Assembly (NCBI RefSeq): GCF_031157315.1
Contig: NZ_JAVIFU010000018.1
Span: forward strand, 85,730 to 149,729
DNA: 64,000 bases
Direction of reading: 5' to 3'
DNA from: Paenibacillus sp. LHD-38
GTDB lineage: Bacteria > Bacillota > Bacilli > Paenibacillales > Paenibacillaceae
A program made the translations under genes and the position numbers. Of the stretch, positions 9,618 to 18,591 are shown piece after piece. Numbering within the stretch: the first letter of the stretch is position 1; every line of letters begins with the position of its first letter. The notes under the pieces are model-generated. The model saw nothing but the letters and a program-made list of their open reading frames with translations, was not told where the DNA came from and did not search any database.

Positions 9618-9672
9618 AAAGAATCGGAATATCATTAAGAAATCATCATAATTACCTAAGGGGGATAATTTT

Positions 9673-10416
9673 ATGATAAACGTTAAAGATCGATTTTATG
9701 ACAGTTCGAAAGAAATCTCCTTTCTTAATCATTTAGACGATAGAGACGATACATTTTGGCAAGCTTTAAATTATCTCGCGATACTAAATGAAGAAAAATT
9801 CAAAGAAGAAGATTTATACTTCCATCACGCTCGATATTTTATTATTTCAAGATTAATAAATCATATAATCGCTAGTTACCAAATGCTAAAAATGGGATTA
9901 GAAGACGAGAGTTCGATTATGCTTAGGCAAGCTTTTGAACTATCTTGGCTACTCAAATATTTTATTAATAATCCTATGAAAGTTAAAAAATGGGTGGTAA
10001 AAAAGAAATTAAGAATTACTCCTTTAGAAAGAAGATTATCGACTGATAATAATTCTACCTCAGGAAAAATATATGACGATTTAAGCAATATTGTACATTC
10101 AAATAGTAATTCCATTTGGGGTTCTTGTATTGGAGGAATGCATAATTCGTGGATTACGGATAGATTATTTGGACTATTAATGACAATAATTAATGATGTT
10201 ATTGAATATTTTGAAGAAATAGTTTCACTGTTTGACATTAGTATCAGTAACAGTGAACTTATTCATATGAAAGAAGCAGTAATAAACAGAATCGGATATT
10301 CCATTTACGAGACTAGTTATCTTCTTGATTCTGAAAGTACGGTAAATAAGTTGAAAGAACTAGGTGAAGATGACGTAATTAGGTATTTAGAAGAGAGTTA
10401 TGAAATTGTCGAGTAA
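9673..10416 (+). CDS. DUF5677-like helical protein (cassette gene 2)
   Basis: 247 residues, start ATG 9673 behind AAGGGGGAT. The segment IMLRQAFELSWLLKYF with NPMKVKKWV, and later IYDDLSNIVHSNSNS, is the pattern seen in DUF5677-type proteins (RxxfE, then LS.xvHs). Such proteins are all-helical, related in shape to HEPN/Abi proteins and often found in defence or accessory regions. Codon use is AT-rich, unlike sseA upstream. It sits alone between two attC-like sites with a short 5' leader, as a single-gene cassette would. Function not known. Confidence 0.65.
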   Translation: MINVKDRFYDSSKEISFLNHLDDRDDTFWQALNYLAILNEEKFKEEDLYFHHARYFIISRLINHIIASYQMLKMGLEDESSIMLRQAFELSWLLKYFINNPMKVKKWVVKKKLRITPLERRLSTDNNSTSGKIYDDLSNIVHSNSNSIWGSCIGGMHNSWITDRLFGLLMTIINDVIEYFEEIVSLFDISISNSELIHMKEAVINRIGYSIYETSYLLDSESTVNKLKELGEDDVIRYLEESYEIVE

Positions 10417-10450
10417 TAATTTGAATGCGTATTTGAGAAGTCGATTCCTT

Positions 10451-10607
10451 CGTATAACATCATATTCATGCTTCGGGCTATTCGGCTCTTGGTCTGCAGA
10501 GGAATCTCGGGAAAGTAGATTCAGAAAACAACTCTATACTGGCTAAGTCTGACGACCCGCACTACACGCTTAAGCCGGTGAGGGATTGTGAACAACAACG
10601 TTAGACG
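10451..10607 (+). repeat. attC-like cassette recombination site 2
   Basis: R''-like CGTATAAC (10451-10458), six-base spacer, L''-like TTCATG (10465-10470), a central part able to fold, L'-like TGTGAA (10587-10592), seven-base spacer, R'-like GTTAGACG (10600-10607). Length is 157 bp. CGTATAAC does not match GTTAGACG in this same site at the variable position, but it is the exact complement of GTTATACG that begins the gene 2 cassette. The site shares clear similarity with the one at 11360 (AACTCTATACTGG versus AACTCTGTACTGG). Confidence 0.7.
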
Positions 10608-10637
10608 TAATTTGACAAAAGAAAGGGAAAAGAAAAC

Positions 10638-11366
10638 ATGGAAGAAAATACACGAGAACCCAACTGGCGTAGTAATGGGGCTATCTTTATAGTATTGAAG
10701 TCTTTTAATGAAATTATTAGTTTGCTTCGACAACACGAAGAAGAAGAGTCCGAAATTAAAGATAAGTTAAATAATCATTTTATGAGACACATCGATGACA
10801 TACACTCTGATGATGCTATGATCGCGTTTTGTGAGATAAACAATAAATTATGGAATCTCGAAAGTAATATTAAATCGTCTTGCGATGCGGTCATACTGAC
10901 AAGTTGTATCGATATAGAAGCAAGGGTAAATATGTTTTGTTTCAACAATATAGGAGAGGTTACAACGGAGGCGATTGAGACATTGTCGCTGGTAAATAAA
11001 CTTGAGGTTGCTCATCGAATATTAAATATTCCTCAATTAGTAGGTACACAACAATACACAGCGTTCAAGGAATTAGTTTCTTGGCGTAATGCTTACGCTC
11101 ATGGGAAATGTACGGATATGAATACAAAATCACTTAAAAAGAATCATTTAGAAAGTCCCGAGAGATATCCTGACTATATTGATTCGGTAATTATCCTAAC
11201 TAAACAATCTAGTAATTATCTATATGTTTTGGATCATTTAAGAAAAAGAAGCAAACACCCTCAAACAAGTGGAAAGTTAACTCAACATGAAGAAATAAGA
11301 GAACTGAATAAAGAACTGAAGAATATATTGCGGGCTATTACAAAGAAGCGATCAAACATCGTCTAA
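10638..11366 (+). CDS. HEPN-type protein with RNAYAH motif (cassette gene 3)
   Basis: 242 residues, ATG 10638 behind GAAAGGGAAAAG. The segment FKELVSWRNAYAHGK contains R-N-x3-H, the hallmark of HEPN ribonucleases found in toxin-antitoxin, Abi and CRISPR-linked nucleases. The N-terminus and C-terminus are charged and helical; the C-terminal tail is Lys-rich. The stop codon TAA lies inside CGTCTAAC, the opening of the next attC-like site. By family analogy it may cut RNA under stress or infection; no partner antitoxin gene is adjacent, so this is inference. Confidence 0.7.
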   Translation: MEENTREPNWRSNGAIFIVLKSFNEIISLLRQHEEEESEIKDKLNNHFMRHIDDIHSDDAMIAFCEINNKLWNLESNIKSSCDAVILTSCIDIEARVNMFCFNNIGEVTTEAIETLSLVNKLEVAHRILNIPQLVGTQQYTAFKELVSWRNAYAHGKCTDMNTKSLKKNHLESPERYPDYIDSVIILTKQSSNYLYVLDHLRKRSKHPQTSGKLTQHEEIRELNKELKNILRAITKKRSNIV

Positions 11367-11456
11367 CACTATATTCACGCAGCGTCGCTTTCGCTCATTG
11401 GTTAGAGAGGCCAGGAAGTGAAATCAGCCAGACAACTCTGTACTGGTTGATTCCAT
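11360..11456 (+). repeat. attC-like site 3, truncated
   Basis: It begins CGTCTAAC (11360-11367), the exact complement of GTTAGACG at 10600 that opens the gene 3 cassette, then ACTATA spacer and L''-like TTCACG (11374-11379). Similarity to the site at 10451 continues to about 11446 (ACAACTCTGTACTGG), after which the L'/R' end is missing and unrelated DNA follows. The array has therefore lost its distal end. Confidence 0.6.
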
Positions 11457-11467
11457 AGCACCAAATG

Positions 11468-11500
11468 GCCGGAATCCCACAATTAGGATTCCGGCTGTTA
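11468..11500. terminator. Strong hairpin, terminator-like
   Basis: GCCGGAATCC (11468-11477) pairs perfectly with GGATTCCGGC (11485-11494), followed by TGTTATTGTTTTT. It could end transcription of cassette gene 3, or on the other strand that of the integrase pseudogene. Confidence 0.7.
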
Positions 11501-11511
11501 TTGTTTTTATT

Positions 11512-12663
11512 CTAAGCTCTTATTATTGTATTATTTCTCGTTTCTAGTATGACATTTAATTCCTCAGCTGCTTTGTAATCGACTCCGTAAGTATGCGAGT
11601 ATCGATCCAAAGTTATGCCAACGCTTGAATGTCCTAGTCTTTCGCTTACAATTTTAGGATTAATGTCCTTAAGAATCAGCAGGCTAGCGTGGGTGTGACG
11701 CAGATCATGGTACCGGATTCTAGGTAGCCCGGATTTTTGCAGCATATCACGCCAACGAGATTCAAAGTAACATGGGCTTATAGGGCAACCAGCTTTGGTC
11801 TGCGTTACAAGACCGTGGTCGTTGTATTTGGCTCCAGCGGCGAGCTTATCTTGAGCCAGCAGAACTTTCTGTTTCTTAAGAGCGTCGATTGTGATTTGTG
11901 GGAGCGCTATGGCGCGTATACCAGCTGTTGTTTTGGGTTCCTGAAAGATATGACCTTTCTCACCGCGCGTGTACGACTGAACTATTGTGATCGTCCCCTT
12001 GGCAAGATCTACATCTTCCCAGCGAAGGGCGATAGCTTCGCCTCTACGTAAGCCACAAGTAGCTGCCAGCAAGATAATCATGTAGTATCGATATTGTTTA
12101 GCGTAGTTAAGGAACTCTACAAGTTGTTCGACCGTTCAGACGTTCATTTTGGTTTTTGGAACTTTGGGCGGTTGCACCAGAGCGGCAACGTTGCGATGAA
12201 GCGTTTCATGCCGAACAGCTGTTGCTAGACCGTCGTGGATAACCTTGTGTACATGGTTTGCGGTTTGCGAAGAAAGTTTCTTCACGACCCGAAGCATTTC
12301 GTACATGCTCACAAGATGGTGGGGCGTAAGTTTTACGAGAGGGACTTGTCCAAGTTGAGGGATGATGTGATAGTTGATGAGCCACTTGTAATTTTTTGCT
12401 GTGCCAGGTCTAAGATTTGGTCGCTTGATATCAAGAAACTTGGTGAAGTATTCCTGTACAGTCTCCTTAGTCTCCTCGACGTAACTCCCGCTCCCAAGAT
12501 CGGAGAGAACATTCGCTAGAGCCGCTTCAGCTTCTTTCTTATTTGTAAAGAAGGCTATCATCTTTTGCCGCCGTGTATCAGTCTCTGGATGCTTGCCCAT
12601 ATCGATCGTATAGGCATACGTTCCGTTCTTACGTTTTGAGATACATCTACGCCAATTCCTAGC
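11512..12663 (-). pseudogene. Tyrosine integrase (ICE/phage type) with internal stop and no start
   Basis: The upstream half (12600 to 12136) has the N-terminal arm and SAM-like core-binding domain. The downstream half (12081 to 11512) has the catalytic domain with all key residues: Arg in CGLRRGEA, HDLRHTHAS, and Tyr in YSHTY. The halves lie in the same frame and are parted only by a TGA at 12136-12138. The frame is also open for 21 codons upstream of ATG 12600 (RKNGTYAYTID is typical arm sequence) up to a stop at 12664-12666 with no start codon, so the start is lost too. It is likely the old integrase of an element inserted near the sseA 3' end. Confidence 0.85.
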
Positions 12664-12957
12664 TTACAAACGTTTTCTAATTGCAATAGGAGTACCTACC
12701 TGACACGAACGAAGCCCTGTCTGACGGGGCGGTGTCGGTTAGAGGGAGAGGATGGACAAGGAGCAACAATTGTCCTTTGCGAAACGTTTCTTATCTTGAA
12801 TAGACCACTTTTCATACGGTTTAGCAAATAGCTTGGCGAAACCTCTTTCAGAGGACAGAGATTATGTCATTAGTATGACCTTGATCGAAGTATTCCACGA
12901 TTGTAAAAAAAAGCGTATACTATTACCCATAATGATTTGATGCGGGTGGTGTCATAT

Positions 12958-14403
12958 ATGAATATAAATAAAAAGTATCAAATTTTTATTAGTTCAACCT
13001 ATACAGATTTAATCAGCGCACGAGCTAAGGTAACAGAAACAATTTTATCGATGTACCAGTTTCCTATAGGTATGGAAATGTTCAGCGCTGGAGATGATGA
13101 TCAATGGACTGTCATAAAGAGAACTATAGATATTAGTGATTATTATGTATTAATAATTGGTCATCGATATGGATCTATCACAGAGGAAGGCATTTCATAC
13201 ACTGAGAAAGAATTTGATTATGCGCGTGAAAAAGGACTACCTATTTTAGCTTTTATTAAAGATAGGGAAGCTGCGACAAAGCCTTCTGAAAGAGAACAAA
13301 TCATGGAACTACAAAATAAGCTTGAGGAATTTGTAAAGAAAGCAACTAGAAGTAGAATGTGTAATTTTTGGAGTACTGAAGAAGAGTTGGCGTCCAAAGT
13401 TTCTATTTCATTAATGAAAGAATTTCAGGTCAATCCAGGTATTGGATGGGTTAGAGTTTCTGAAAGCAATGTTGATCAATATATTGATAATGAAATAAAA
13501 AAAAAAGATCATGAACAATTAGAGTTGGAGACCAATATTAATAATTTTCTTCTTGATAAGAAACGGCAAGGGCTAACGGATGGGACTATAAATTCATATA
13601 AAGTAGAGCTAGGAGTTTTTGAAAAATATTCAATAGGAAAACTAATAACACAAGTTGATACAGATCATATTAAGAAGTTTCTAAAATCTCGAGAAGATAA
13701 TTATCGAATAAATACTAAGAGTACTATGGAAAAAATCAGAGGAGTATTACGGATTTTTTTTGAGTGGTTAGTGGAAGAAAAACTTATTAATAAAAACCCT
13801 GTATATAAAGTAAAAGCATATAGAATTCAAGAATCGAATATAGAATCTTTATTAGATGATGAAGTGAAAGAAATTCAAAATAATTGTATAACTCTTAGGG
13901 AACATGCTTTAATAAATGTGCTGCTATCGACAGGTTGTAAATTGGGCGAGATAGCAAATATTAATGTGAAAAATATTGATTGGAGTAACAATACTATCTT
14001 AATTACTAGTGCAAATCGTAGAAATAGAGTAGTAGTTCTTACAGAAGAAGCTAATAATTCTATAAAAAGGTATTTAGATTCAAGAATTGATCAAACAGAT
14101 CATTTATTTGTGTCAGAAAGAAAGCCTTATGGAGTATTAAGTGAAAGAGGTATTCAAAGAGAAATTTCAATTATTGTGGGCAGAACTGCAATCTCAAAAA
14201 AAATATCTCCAATTACATTTCGTCATACATTTGCTAAAAGAATGCTTGAGAATGGTACCCCGATGTATGTGGTTCAATCATTATTAGGGCATAAGCGTTA
14301 CAGCAGCACTTCAGAAACATACTTGAAACTAACGAATGATAATATTCATAAAATTGTTAATTCTCATGGCAAGTTAAATATGGAATCTTATCGTGACACA
14401 TGA
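12958..14403 (+). CDS. DUF4062 domain fused to a tyrosine recombinase
   Basis: Residues ~5-110 are a DUF4062 domain (YQIFISSTYTDL..., LIIGHRYGS, SYTEKEFDYA), a Rossmann-like, TIR/SIR2-related module usually found ahead of STAND or effector parts. After a linker come a core-binding domain (~190-275) and a recombinase catalytic domain (~295-470). The catalytic set is altered: Lys328 stands where the first Arg is expected (STGCKLGE) and Ile419 replaces the His of the HxxR box (PITFRH), while Arg422, His423, His445 and Tyr455 remain. ATG 12958 follows GGGTGGTG; TTG 12937 and ATG 12940 are alternatives. The gene is very AT-rich, suggesting transfer. It ends 157 bp before an sseA-end copy. Confidence 0.8.
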   Translation: MNINKKYQIFISSTYTDLISARAKVTETILSMYQFPIGMEMFSAGDDDQWTVIKRTIDISDYYVLIIGHRYGSITEEGISYTEKEFDYAREKGLPILAFIKDREAATKPSEREQIMELQNKLEEFVKKATRSRMCNFWSTEEELASKVSISLMKEFQVNPGIGWVRVSESNVDQYIDNEIKKKDHEQLELETNINNFLLDKKRQGLTDGTINSYKVELGVFEKYSIGKLITQVDTDHIKKFLKSREDNYRINTKSTMEKIRGVLRIFFEWLVEEKLINKNPVYKVKAYRIQESNIESLLDDEVKEIQNNCITLREHALINVLLSTGCKLGEIANINVKNIDWSNNTILITSANRRNRVVVLTEEANNSIKRYLDSRIDQTDHLFVSERKPYGVLSERGIQREISIIVGRTAISKKISPITFRHTFAKRMLENGTPMYVVQSLLGHKRYSSTSETYLKLTNDNIHKIVNSHGKLNMESYRDT

Positions 14404-15043
14404 GGAATCGAAACATTAGTTCCAACATACCTGAGTTCAAAGGAAGGGTCATCTGACAAAGGATTGCCTTAAAACTTATTATCAGTCAGAACGGTATAAT
14501 GGGTGAACGAAACCTAACGAATACGAGATGGCTCGAGGCGATTAGAAAACATAATCGACAGCTGGAGTGATTGAAGTTCGTATAGAGGGAATCCGGTTGC
14601 GGTGGGGGACGAATAGATAGCTTATTCTTTCATATAGTACGTTACTTGGAGTACATCGCTCATGTGGCGATGTACTTCTTTGTGTTGTGCTCAGGGGCGT
14701 CGAAGTCAACTCGGAGTCGACGCCGGCTCCGTATAAGTATTTTCAGCCTGACCCGGACCGAGCGTCTGATGGTATGGCTTTGATACATCGCACTTAGAGA
14801 ATTGAGCGATTTTTTTATACGTTTTAGAGGAGGAGCGGCTATAGACAGTTATATTCAGGCAATTGAAAAGCTGAAACCAGCAATCCGTAAGAAACAGACT
14901 GTTCTTGTTCATGTCATAATAAGAGGAGGGCGAACCATTTTTGAGTGGCTGGAGGAGTGAGTTATATAGAAAGTGGTAATGATTTACTATAGGAAGCCGA
15001 GAAATCAATGATGAATCCATTTGGCTCCAGAAAGGTGTAAGAA
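14404..15043. other. Gene-free stretch between recombinase fusion and MFS gene
   Basis: Besides the sseA-end copy at 14560 it holds a hairpin GTACATCGC (14651-14659) / GCGATGTAC (14667-14675), also present after the sseA-end copy at 21788. No convincing gene is seen; a minus-strand open frame across 14706-15065 has no RBS or family likeness. Confidence 0.5.
14560..14616 (+). repeat. Copy of the sseA 3' end (copy B)
   Basis: In frame it reads SWSD-stop-SSYRGNPVAVGDE-stop, clearly the C-terminus of a sulfurtransferase with one internal stop. The adjoining bases differ from those of the intact gene upstream of the match, so only this terminal piece is repeated. It probably marks the far end of the element holding the cassettes and recombinases. 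Confidence 0.8.
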
Positions 15044-16291
15044 ATGATAAATGCCAAAGAAACAAAAAAATGGAAAAGGGATATTATTCTTTTTTTGAGC
15101 AGTCAAACCATATCGTTATTTGGTTCTGCATTAGTTCAATATGCGATTATGTGGCACGTGACGCTTACTACAAAATCAGGTCTTATGATGACGCTATTTA
15201 TCGTCTGCGGGTTCATTCCTACTTTTCTGTTATCGCCGTTTGCCGGTGTGTGGGCGGACCGATTCAACCGAAAATATCTGATTATAATATCGGATGCCAT
15301 GATCGCTATTGTTACGCTGCTGCTCGCTCTCACATTTTTACTGGGATATGACGCGCCCTGGTTGTTGTTTGTCATTGCCGCCGTCCGCGCGCTCGGAGCA
15401 GGTATTCAAACGCCTGCAGTGGGAGCGATATTACCGCAAATTGTGCCTGAGGATAAGCTGACAAAGATCAATGGAATAAACGGAACACTTCAGGCGCTGA
15501 TGATGTTCGTTGCGCCTATTGTCAGCGCAACGCTGCTTTCCATGGCAACTATCGAAGCTATTTTCTTTATCGATGTTGTCACAGCGGTGATCGCGATCTT
15601 TACATTATTTTTCTTTCTCAAAATCCCTTTGCACCAAAAGGCGTCGGATAAACAAACGACAAGTTATTTGGATGACTTCAAGCAGGGATTAAATTATATT
15701 AAGAATCATAGCTTTCTGAAAACCTTTTTTATTTTTTTCGCCTTTTTCTTTGTATTAATGGCTCCGGCCGCGTTTTTAACGCCGCTGCAAGTCACTCGCA
15801 GCTTCGGAGATGATTATTGGCGATTGACGGCCATTGAAATTGCTTTTTCAATCGGGATGATGGCCGGTGGAGCCATAATCGCATCATGGGGCGGCTTCCG
15901 AAACAAAGTCTATACGATGACTTTCGGTAACCTGATTATGGGCGTATGCACGTTAGTTTTGGGCATTGTTCCGATATTCTGGATTTACTTAATGGTGATG
16001 GCTGTATTCGGCGTTGCAATACCATTGGCGAATACGCCAACGACCGTCTTGCTGCAGGAAAAGGTGGATCCGAATTATATGGGTCGCATTTTCGGCGTAT
16101 TCGGTATGATATCGACTTCGATGATGCCAATTGGCATGCTGATTTTTGGCCCGCTTGCGGATGTGATTGAGATTGAATGGCTGCTTGTTGGGACCGGATT
16201 GTTAATGGTTATTCTGGCCATATTCTTCGCTGGTAACAAACGCTTAATTGAAGCCGGAATGCCTGCAACCAAGGAAGCATTGCAAGAGTGA
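15044..16291 (+). CDS. MFS efflux transporter (EntS/MefA-like)
   Basis: 415 residues with 12 predicted membrane helices. FAGVWADRFNRKYLI is the loop 2-3 motif of major facilitator drug/macrolide or siderophore exporters of the MFS_3 group. ATG 15044 follows GAAAGGTG. It stands alone between two sseA-end copies (14560 and 16306), the second starting only 14 nt after its stop, so it looks like the cargo of a small inserted segment. Likely exports a toxic small molecule; substrate unknown. Confidence 0.85.
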   Translation: MINAKETKKWKRDIILFLSSQTISLFGSALVQYAIMWHVTLTTKSGLMMTLFIVCGFIPTFLLSPFAGVWADRFNRKYLIIISDAMIAIVTLLLALTFLLGYDAPWLLFVIAAVRALGAGIQTPAVGAILPQIVPEDKLTKINGINGTLQALMMFVAPIVSATLLSMATIEAIFFIDVVTAVIAIFTLFFFLKIPLHQKASDKQTTSYLDDFKQGLNYIKNHSFLKTFFIFFAFFFVLMAPAAFLTPLQVTRSFGDDYWRLTAIEIAFSIGMMAGGAIIASWGGFRNKVYTMTFGNLIMGVCTLVLGIVPIFWIYLMVMAVFGVAIPLANTPTTVLLQEKVDPNYMGRIFGVFGMISTSMMPIGMLIFGPLADVIEIEWLLVGTGLLMVILAIFFAGNKRLIEAGMPATKEALQE

Positions 16292-16832
16292 GTAATGAAT
16301 TTTGCAGCTGGAGTGATTGGAGTTCTGATAAGGGGAATCCGGTTGCTACAAGGGATGAGTAATGACTGAGAAATCCCGTCAGACGGGCGTTCTGAGTGCA
16401 TCGCCACTTGAGGCGAGTGTCTTGGTATTGTATTTAGAATGGCCTCGATTCAACACGAAATCAACGTTCACTCTTTGAAAGTAAGCAACGATGGAATGAT
16501 AACTTAGACGGTTTCATCTACCTGATGCTCAGTGCGCAAAGTCCGGCGTATATCGGCTACCTTGCAGGGCTTCCGTTTATGGGAGAAGATAAATAAACAG
16601 GGAAGACGGTTTGTGCATTCAAGGCTTGTACCGGCTGTTGACGGCTTGACTTCAACCGTAAACAGCTGTTTTTTTGACCACATAGGAAAGTTTAATTTCG
16701 CTAAGCATGAAAGCGAAATGGACTTTCTTATTGGAAATAAAGCCCACCTTTAGAATACGCACATAAAGAAAGTCAAGCGACTTTGTCGACAGTCTGAAAC
16801 CACCCGTTGAACGGGTGGTTACGTGATTCGCG
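16292..16832. other. Gene-free stretch with sseA-end copy and hairpins
   Basis: After the repeat at 16306-16465 the stretch carries short inverted repeats (TTCGCT/AGCGAA near 16697-16719) and a perfect hairpin AACCACCCG (16798-16806) / CGGGTGGTT (16812-16820) just past the end of the cdaR pseudogene. No U tract follows on either strand; the hairpin resembles subterminal hairpins of IS200/IS605 elements but no transposase is present. A short frame ending at 16597 is not assigned. Confidence 0.45.
16306..16465 (+). repeat. Copy of the sseA 3' end plus downstream DNA (copy C)
   Basis: 16306-16362 reads SWSDWSSDKGNPVATRDE-stop. Similarity to the DNA after the intact sseA gene continues to about 16465 (TTCTGAGTGCATCGCCACTT..., CAACACGAAATCAAC), matching 7979-8081. 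The longer match shows that the gene end and its flank were duplicated together. Confidence 0.85.
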
Positions 16833-17938
16833 TTACTTACCGGAATGGCTATTTTTTTGAAACATCCAAACTGCTAGCTGTAAAGAAACGGCATCTTTAA
16901 AAAGCTGAGGATCATATCCTGTTTCTTCTTTAATTCTCTTTAGGCGATAAATAAGCGTATTCCGATGAATATATAACGCTTTGGCCGTTTCAGCTATGTT
17001 TAAATCAGATTCAAAAAAAGCTTGCAACGTCTGTATATATTTGTATGATATATTTGGGAATATTCGCTGCAAATATCTTTGTTTTAAAGCTTCATCCATT
17101 TGATGGACAAGCGCCTTGGTTTCGATATCGGAGTAAGGAATAATCAACCGTTCATCATCCCCAATGAACAGGGCAAGATCCGATTCCTGGAAAGCGATGG
17201 AGATCTTATTCAGTTCATGGACTTGGGAGGTATATCCGATTTTGAACTGGATTCCCATTCGCTCAAGTGTCTCTTTCATAAATAGCAGTTTATTGGTTGT
17301 CTTCTTCTCGGGAAGCCCGGACATCAGAATAAAAAGCCTGTTTACATTAAGAAAACCAACTAAATATTGGCCTTCACTTATGATATCTTCTATTTTTTTT
17401 ATAAGTATTTGATTTTGAACCGTTCTTTCCTTGATTTCAATAATACATACGTTACGTTATAAGGAGGAGACAGCTGGATATGAAGCAAATTCAGCCAATG
17501 ATCGATCGCTTCAAAGTCTGGCTCAGCTTTAATTAGCACTTCAATAATCATTTCTGTTGTCCGCTGCTTCCATTCCATCTGTAAAGCAAGGAAGGATTGT
17601 TTAATCATCAGTTCGGTTGTCATCTTCACCAAACCGCCAAATTCTTCGACTTCTTTCGGTTCCCCAGTAATTCCAATGACACCGATGATTTTATTTTGGA
17701 ATTCAATCGGAAGGTTGATTCCTGTCAGAGTGCCTTCCCATTGAACTGTATTTTCACTGGTAATAATTATAGGTTTGCCTGTTCGAATCACCTCCAGAGC
17801 TCCTTCATGCACTTGTTTGATTCGCGTCGGGTCTCCGGAAGATATAATGATTCCCGTTTTGTCCATAATATTTATATTCCGGTTCAATCGGTTCATTGTT
17901 TCTTTAACTATAGTTTCTGCAATTTCACGAGTAAGCAT
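16833..17938 (-). pseudogene. cdaR: CdaR-type sugar-diacid regulator, frameshifted
   Basis: The N-terminal part (17938 to 17399) is a diacid-recognition domain (LTREIAETIVKETMNRLN...). The C-terminal part (17324 to 16833) ends in a PucR-type helix-turn-helix (DLNIAETAKALYIHRNTLIY). The first frame stops at 17399, but around 17440-17460 the coding moves to another frame, which reads IIEIKERTVQNQ and joins MSGLPEKK without a stop. One insertion or deletion near 17450 therefore breaks an otherwise full-length (~368 residue) regulator. In intact loci this family activates glycerate or glucarate genes, which fits the gntP and glycerate kinase genes next door. Confidence 0.85.
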
Positions 17939-18061
17939 ATCTTTACCTGCCTTTTTAGAAATTGTTTAAATTGTACAAAAAAAGAAGGTATTATTAATCG
18001 ATTTTTATTTAGTTTACACGATGCTTTATGCTTTATCACTATATATAATGAATAACATAGT

Positions 18062-18075
18062 TGAAAGCGCTTCCT
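18062..18075. promoter_or_regulatory. Catabolite-responsive element (cre)
   Basis: TGAAAGCGCTTCCT fits the TGWAARCGYTWNCW consensus for CcpA at every position. It lies just upstream of the deleted glycerate kinase copy and between it and cdaR, so the locus was probably under carbon catabolite repression. Confidence 0.7.
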
Positions 18076-18101
18076 TAAAAGCGTGAAAAGGGGTGTTTCT
18101 T

Positions 18102-18415
18102 ATTAAAATTGTAATCTCACGCGCAATAAGGGGCAACGCTTCAAACGGTTGAAATCTGGATAAAAAATGAGTTATTGGGTAGTCTTAGTTCAGGGGTTCA
18201 AATGTATAACATGCCGGGAGCCGGAGCGGCATGCGGGCTTGACGGAGCGTTTCAAGCGTTCTTTCCTGCTACTATGAAGCGAGGAGTTGATGCCGTCATT
18301 GAATATTCAAGGCTCCGCGACCACTTGCGATGGGGCGCTCCGATGCGATAGAAAGAGCGCTGGAGTTGCAGGCCCAAACAGCCGAACAGGTCATCCGAAC
18401 TTATACGGCCAATAA
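18102..18415 (+). pseudogene. Glycerate kinase, internally deleted copy
   Basis: Three blocks match the intact kinase gene at 20144: the leader and first codons (GGGGTGTTTCTTATTAAAATTG), a middle block (GGGGCAACGC... to GACCACTTGCG) and the last ~80 bp (CAAACAGCCGAACAGGTCATCCG...). Two deletions remove most of the protein. The copy lies in direct orientation upstream of gntP, so gntP is now bracketed by a dead and a live kinase gene. Confidence 0.85.
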
Positions 18416-18591
18416 AAGCACATTTATTTGCGTGAGTATGAAAGCCCTTTCAGATATGAAATCTTCTTGCATTCATTTGGTAAGGTTATTCCCGCCTTCG
18501 TGCGTCGAATAAAAATATAGAATAGTTATTTTTACAAACGTATTCGTTAAGACACATGGTGTAATGACAGTAATATTAGGAGGGTTAAATC

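Noticed and set aside
9492..11456. Spacers as ordinary terminators or simple palindromic repeats
   Set aside because: The end boxes are complementary across the genes and not within the spacer, and there is no U tract; an attC-like origin fits better.
12235..12519. Plus-strand 94-codon frame
   Set aside because: It is a shadow of the integrase pseudogene on the other strand.
11512..14403. Either recombinase as an integron integrase IntI
   Set aside because: Neither shows the extra IntI patch segment that I would expect between the catalytic boxes; one is ICE/phage type, the other a DUF4062 fusion.
14706..15065. Minus-strand 119-codon frame
   Set aside because: No RBS, unlikely amino-acid make-up, and it overlaps the leader and start of the MFS gene.
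16532..16753. Plus-strand 73-codon frame
   Set aside because: No RBS; it crosses inverted repeats in a decayed stretch and matches no family I know.
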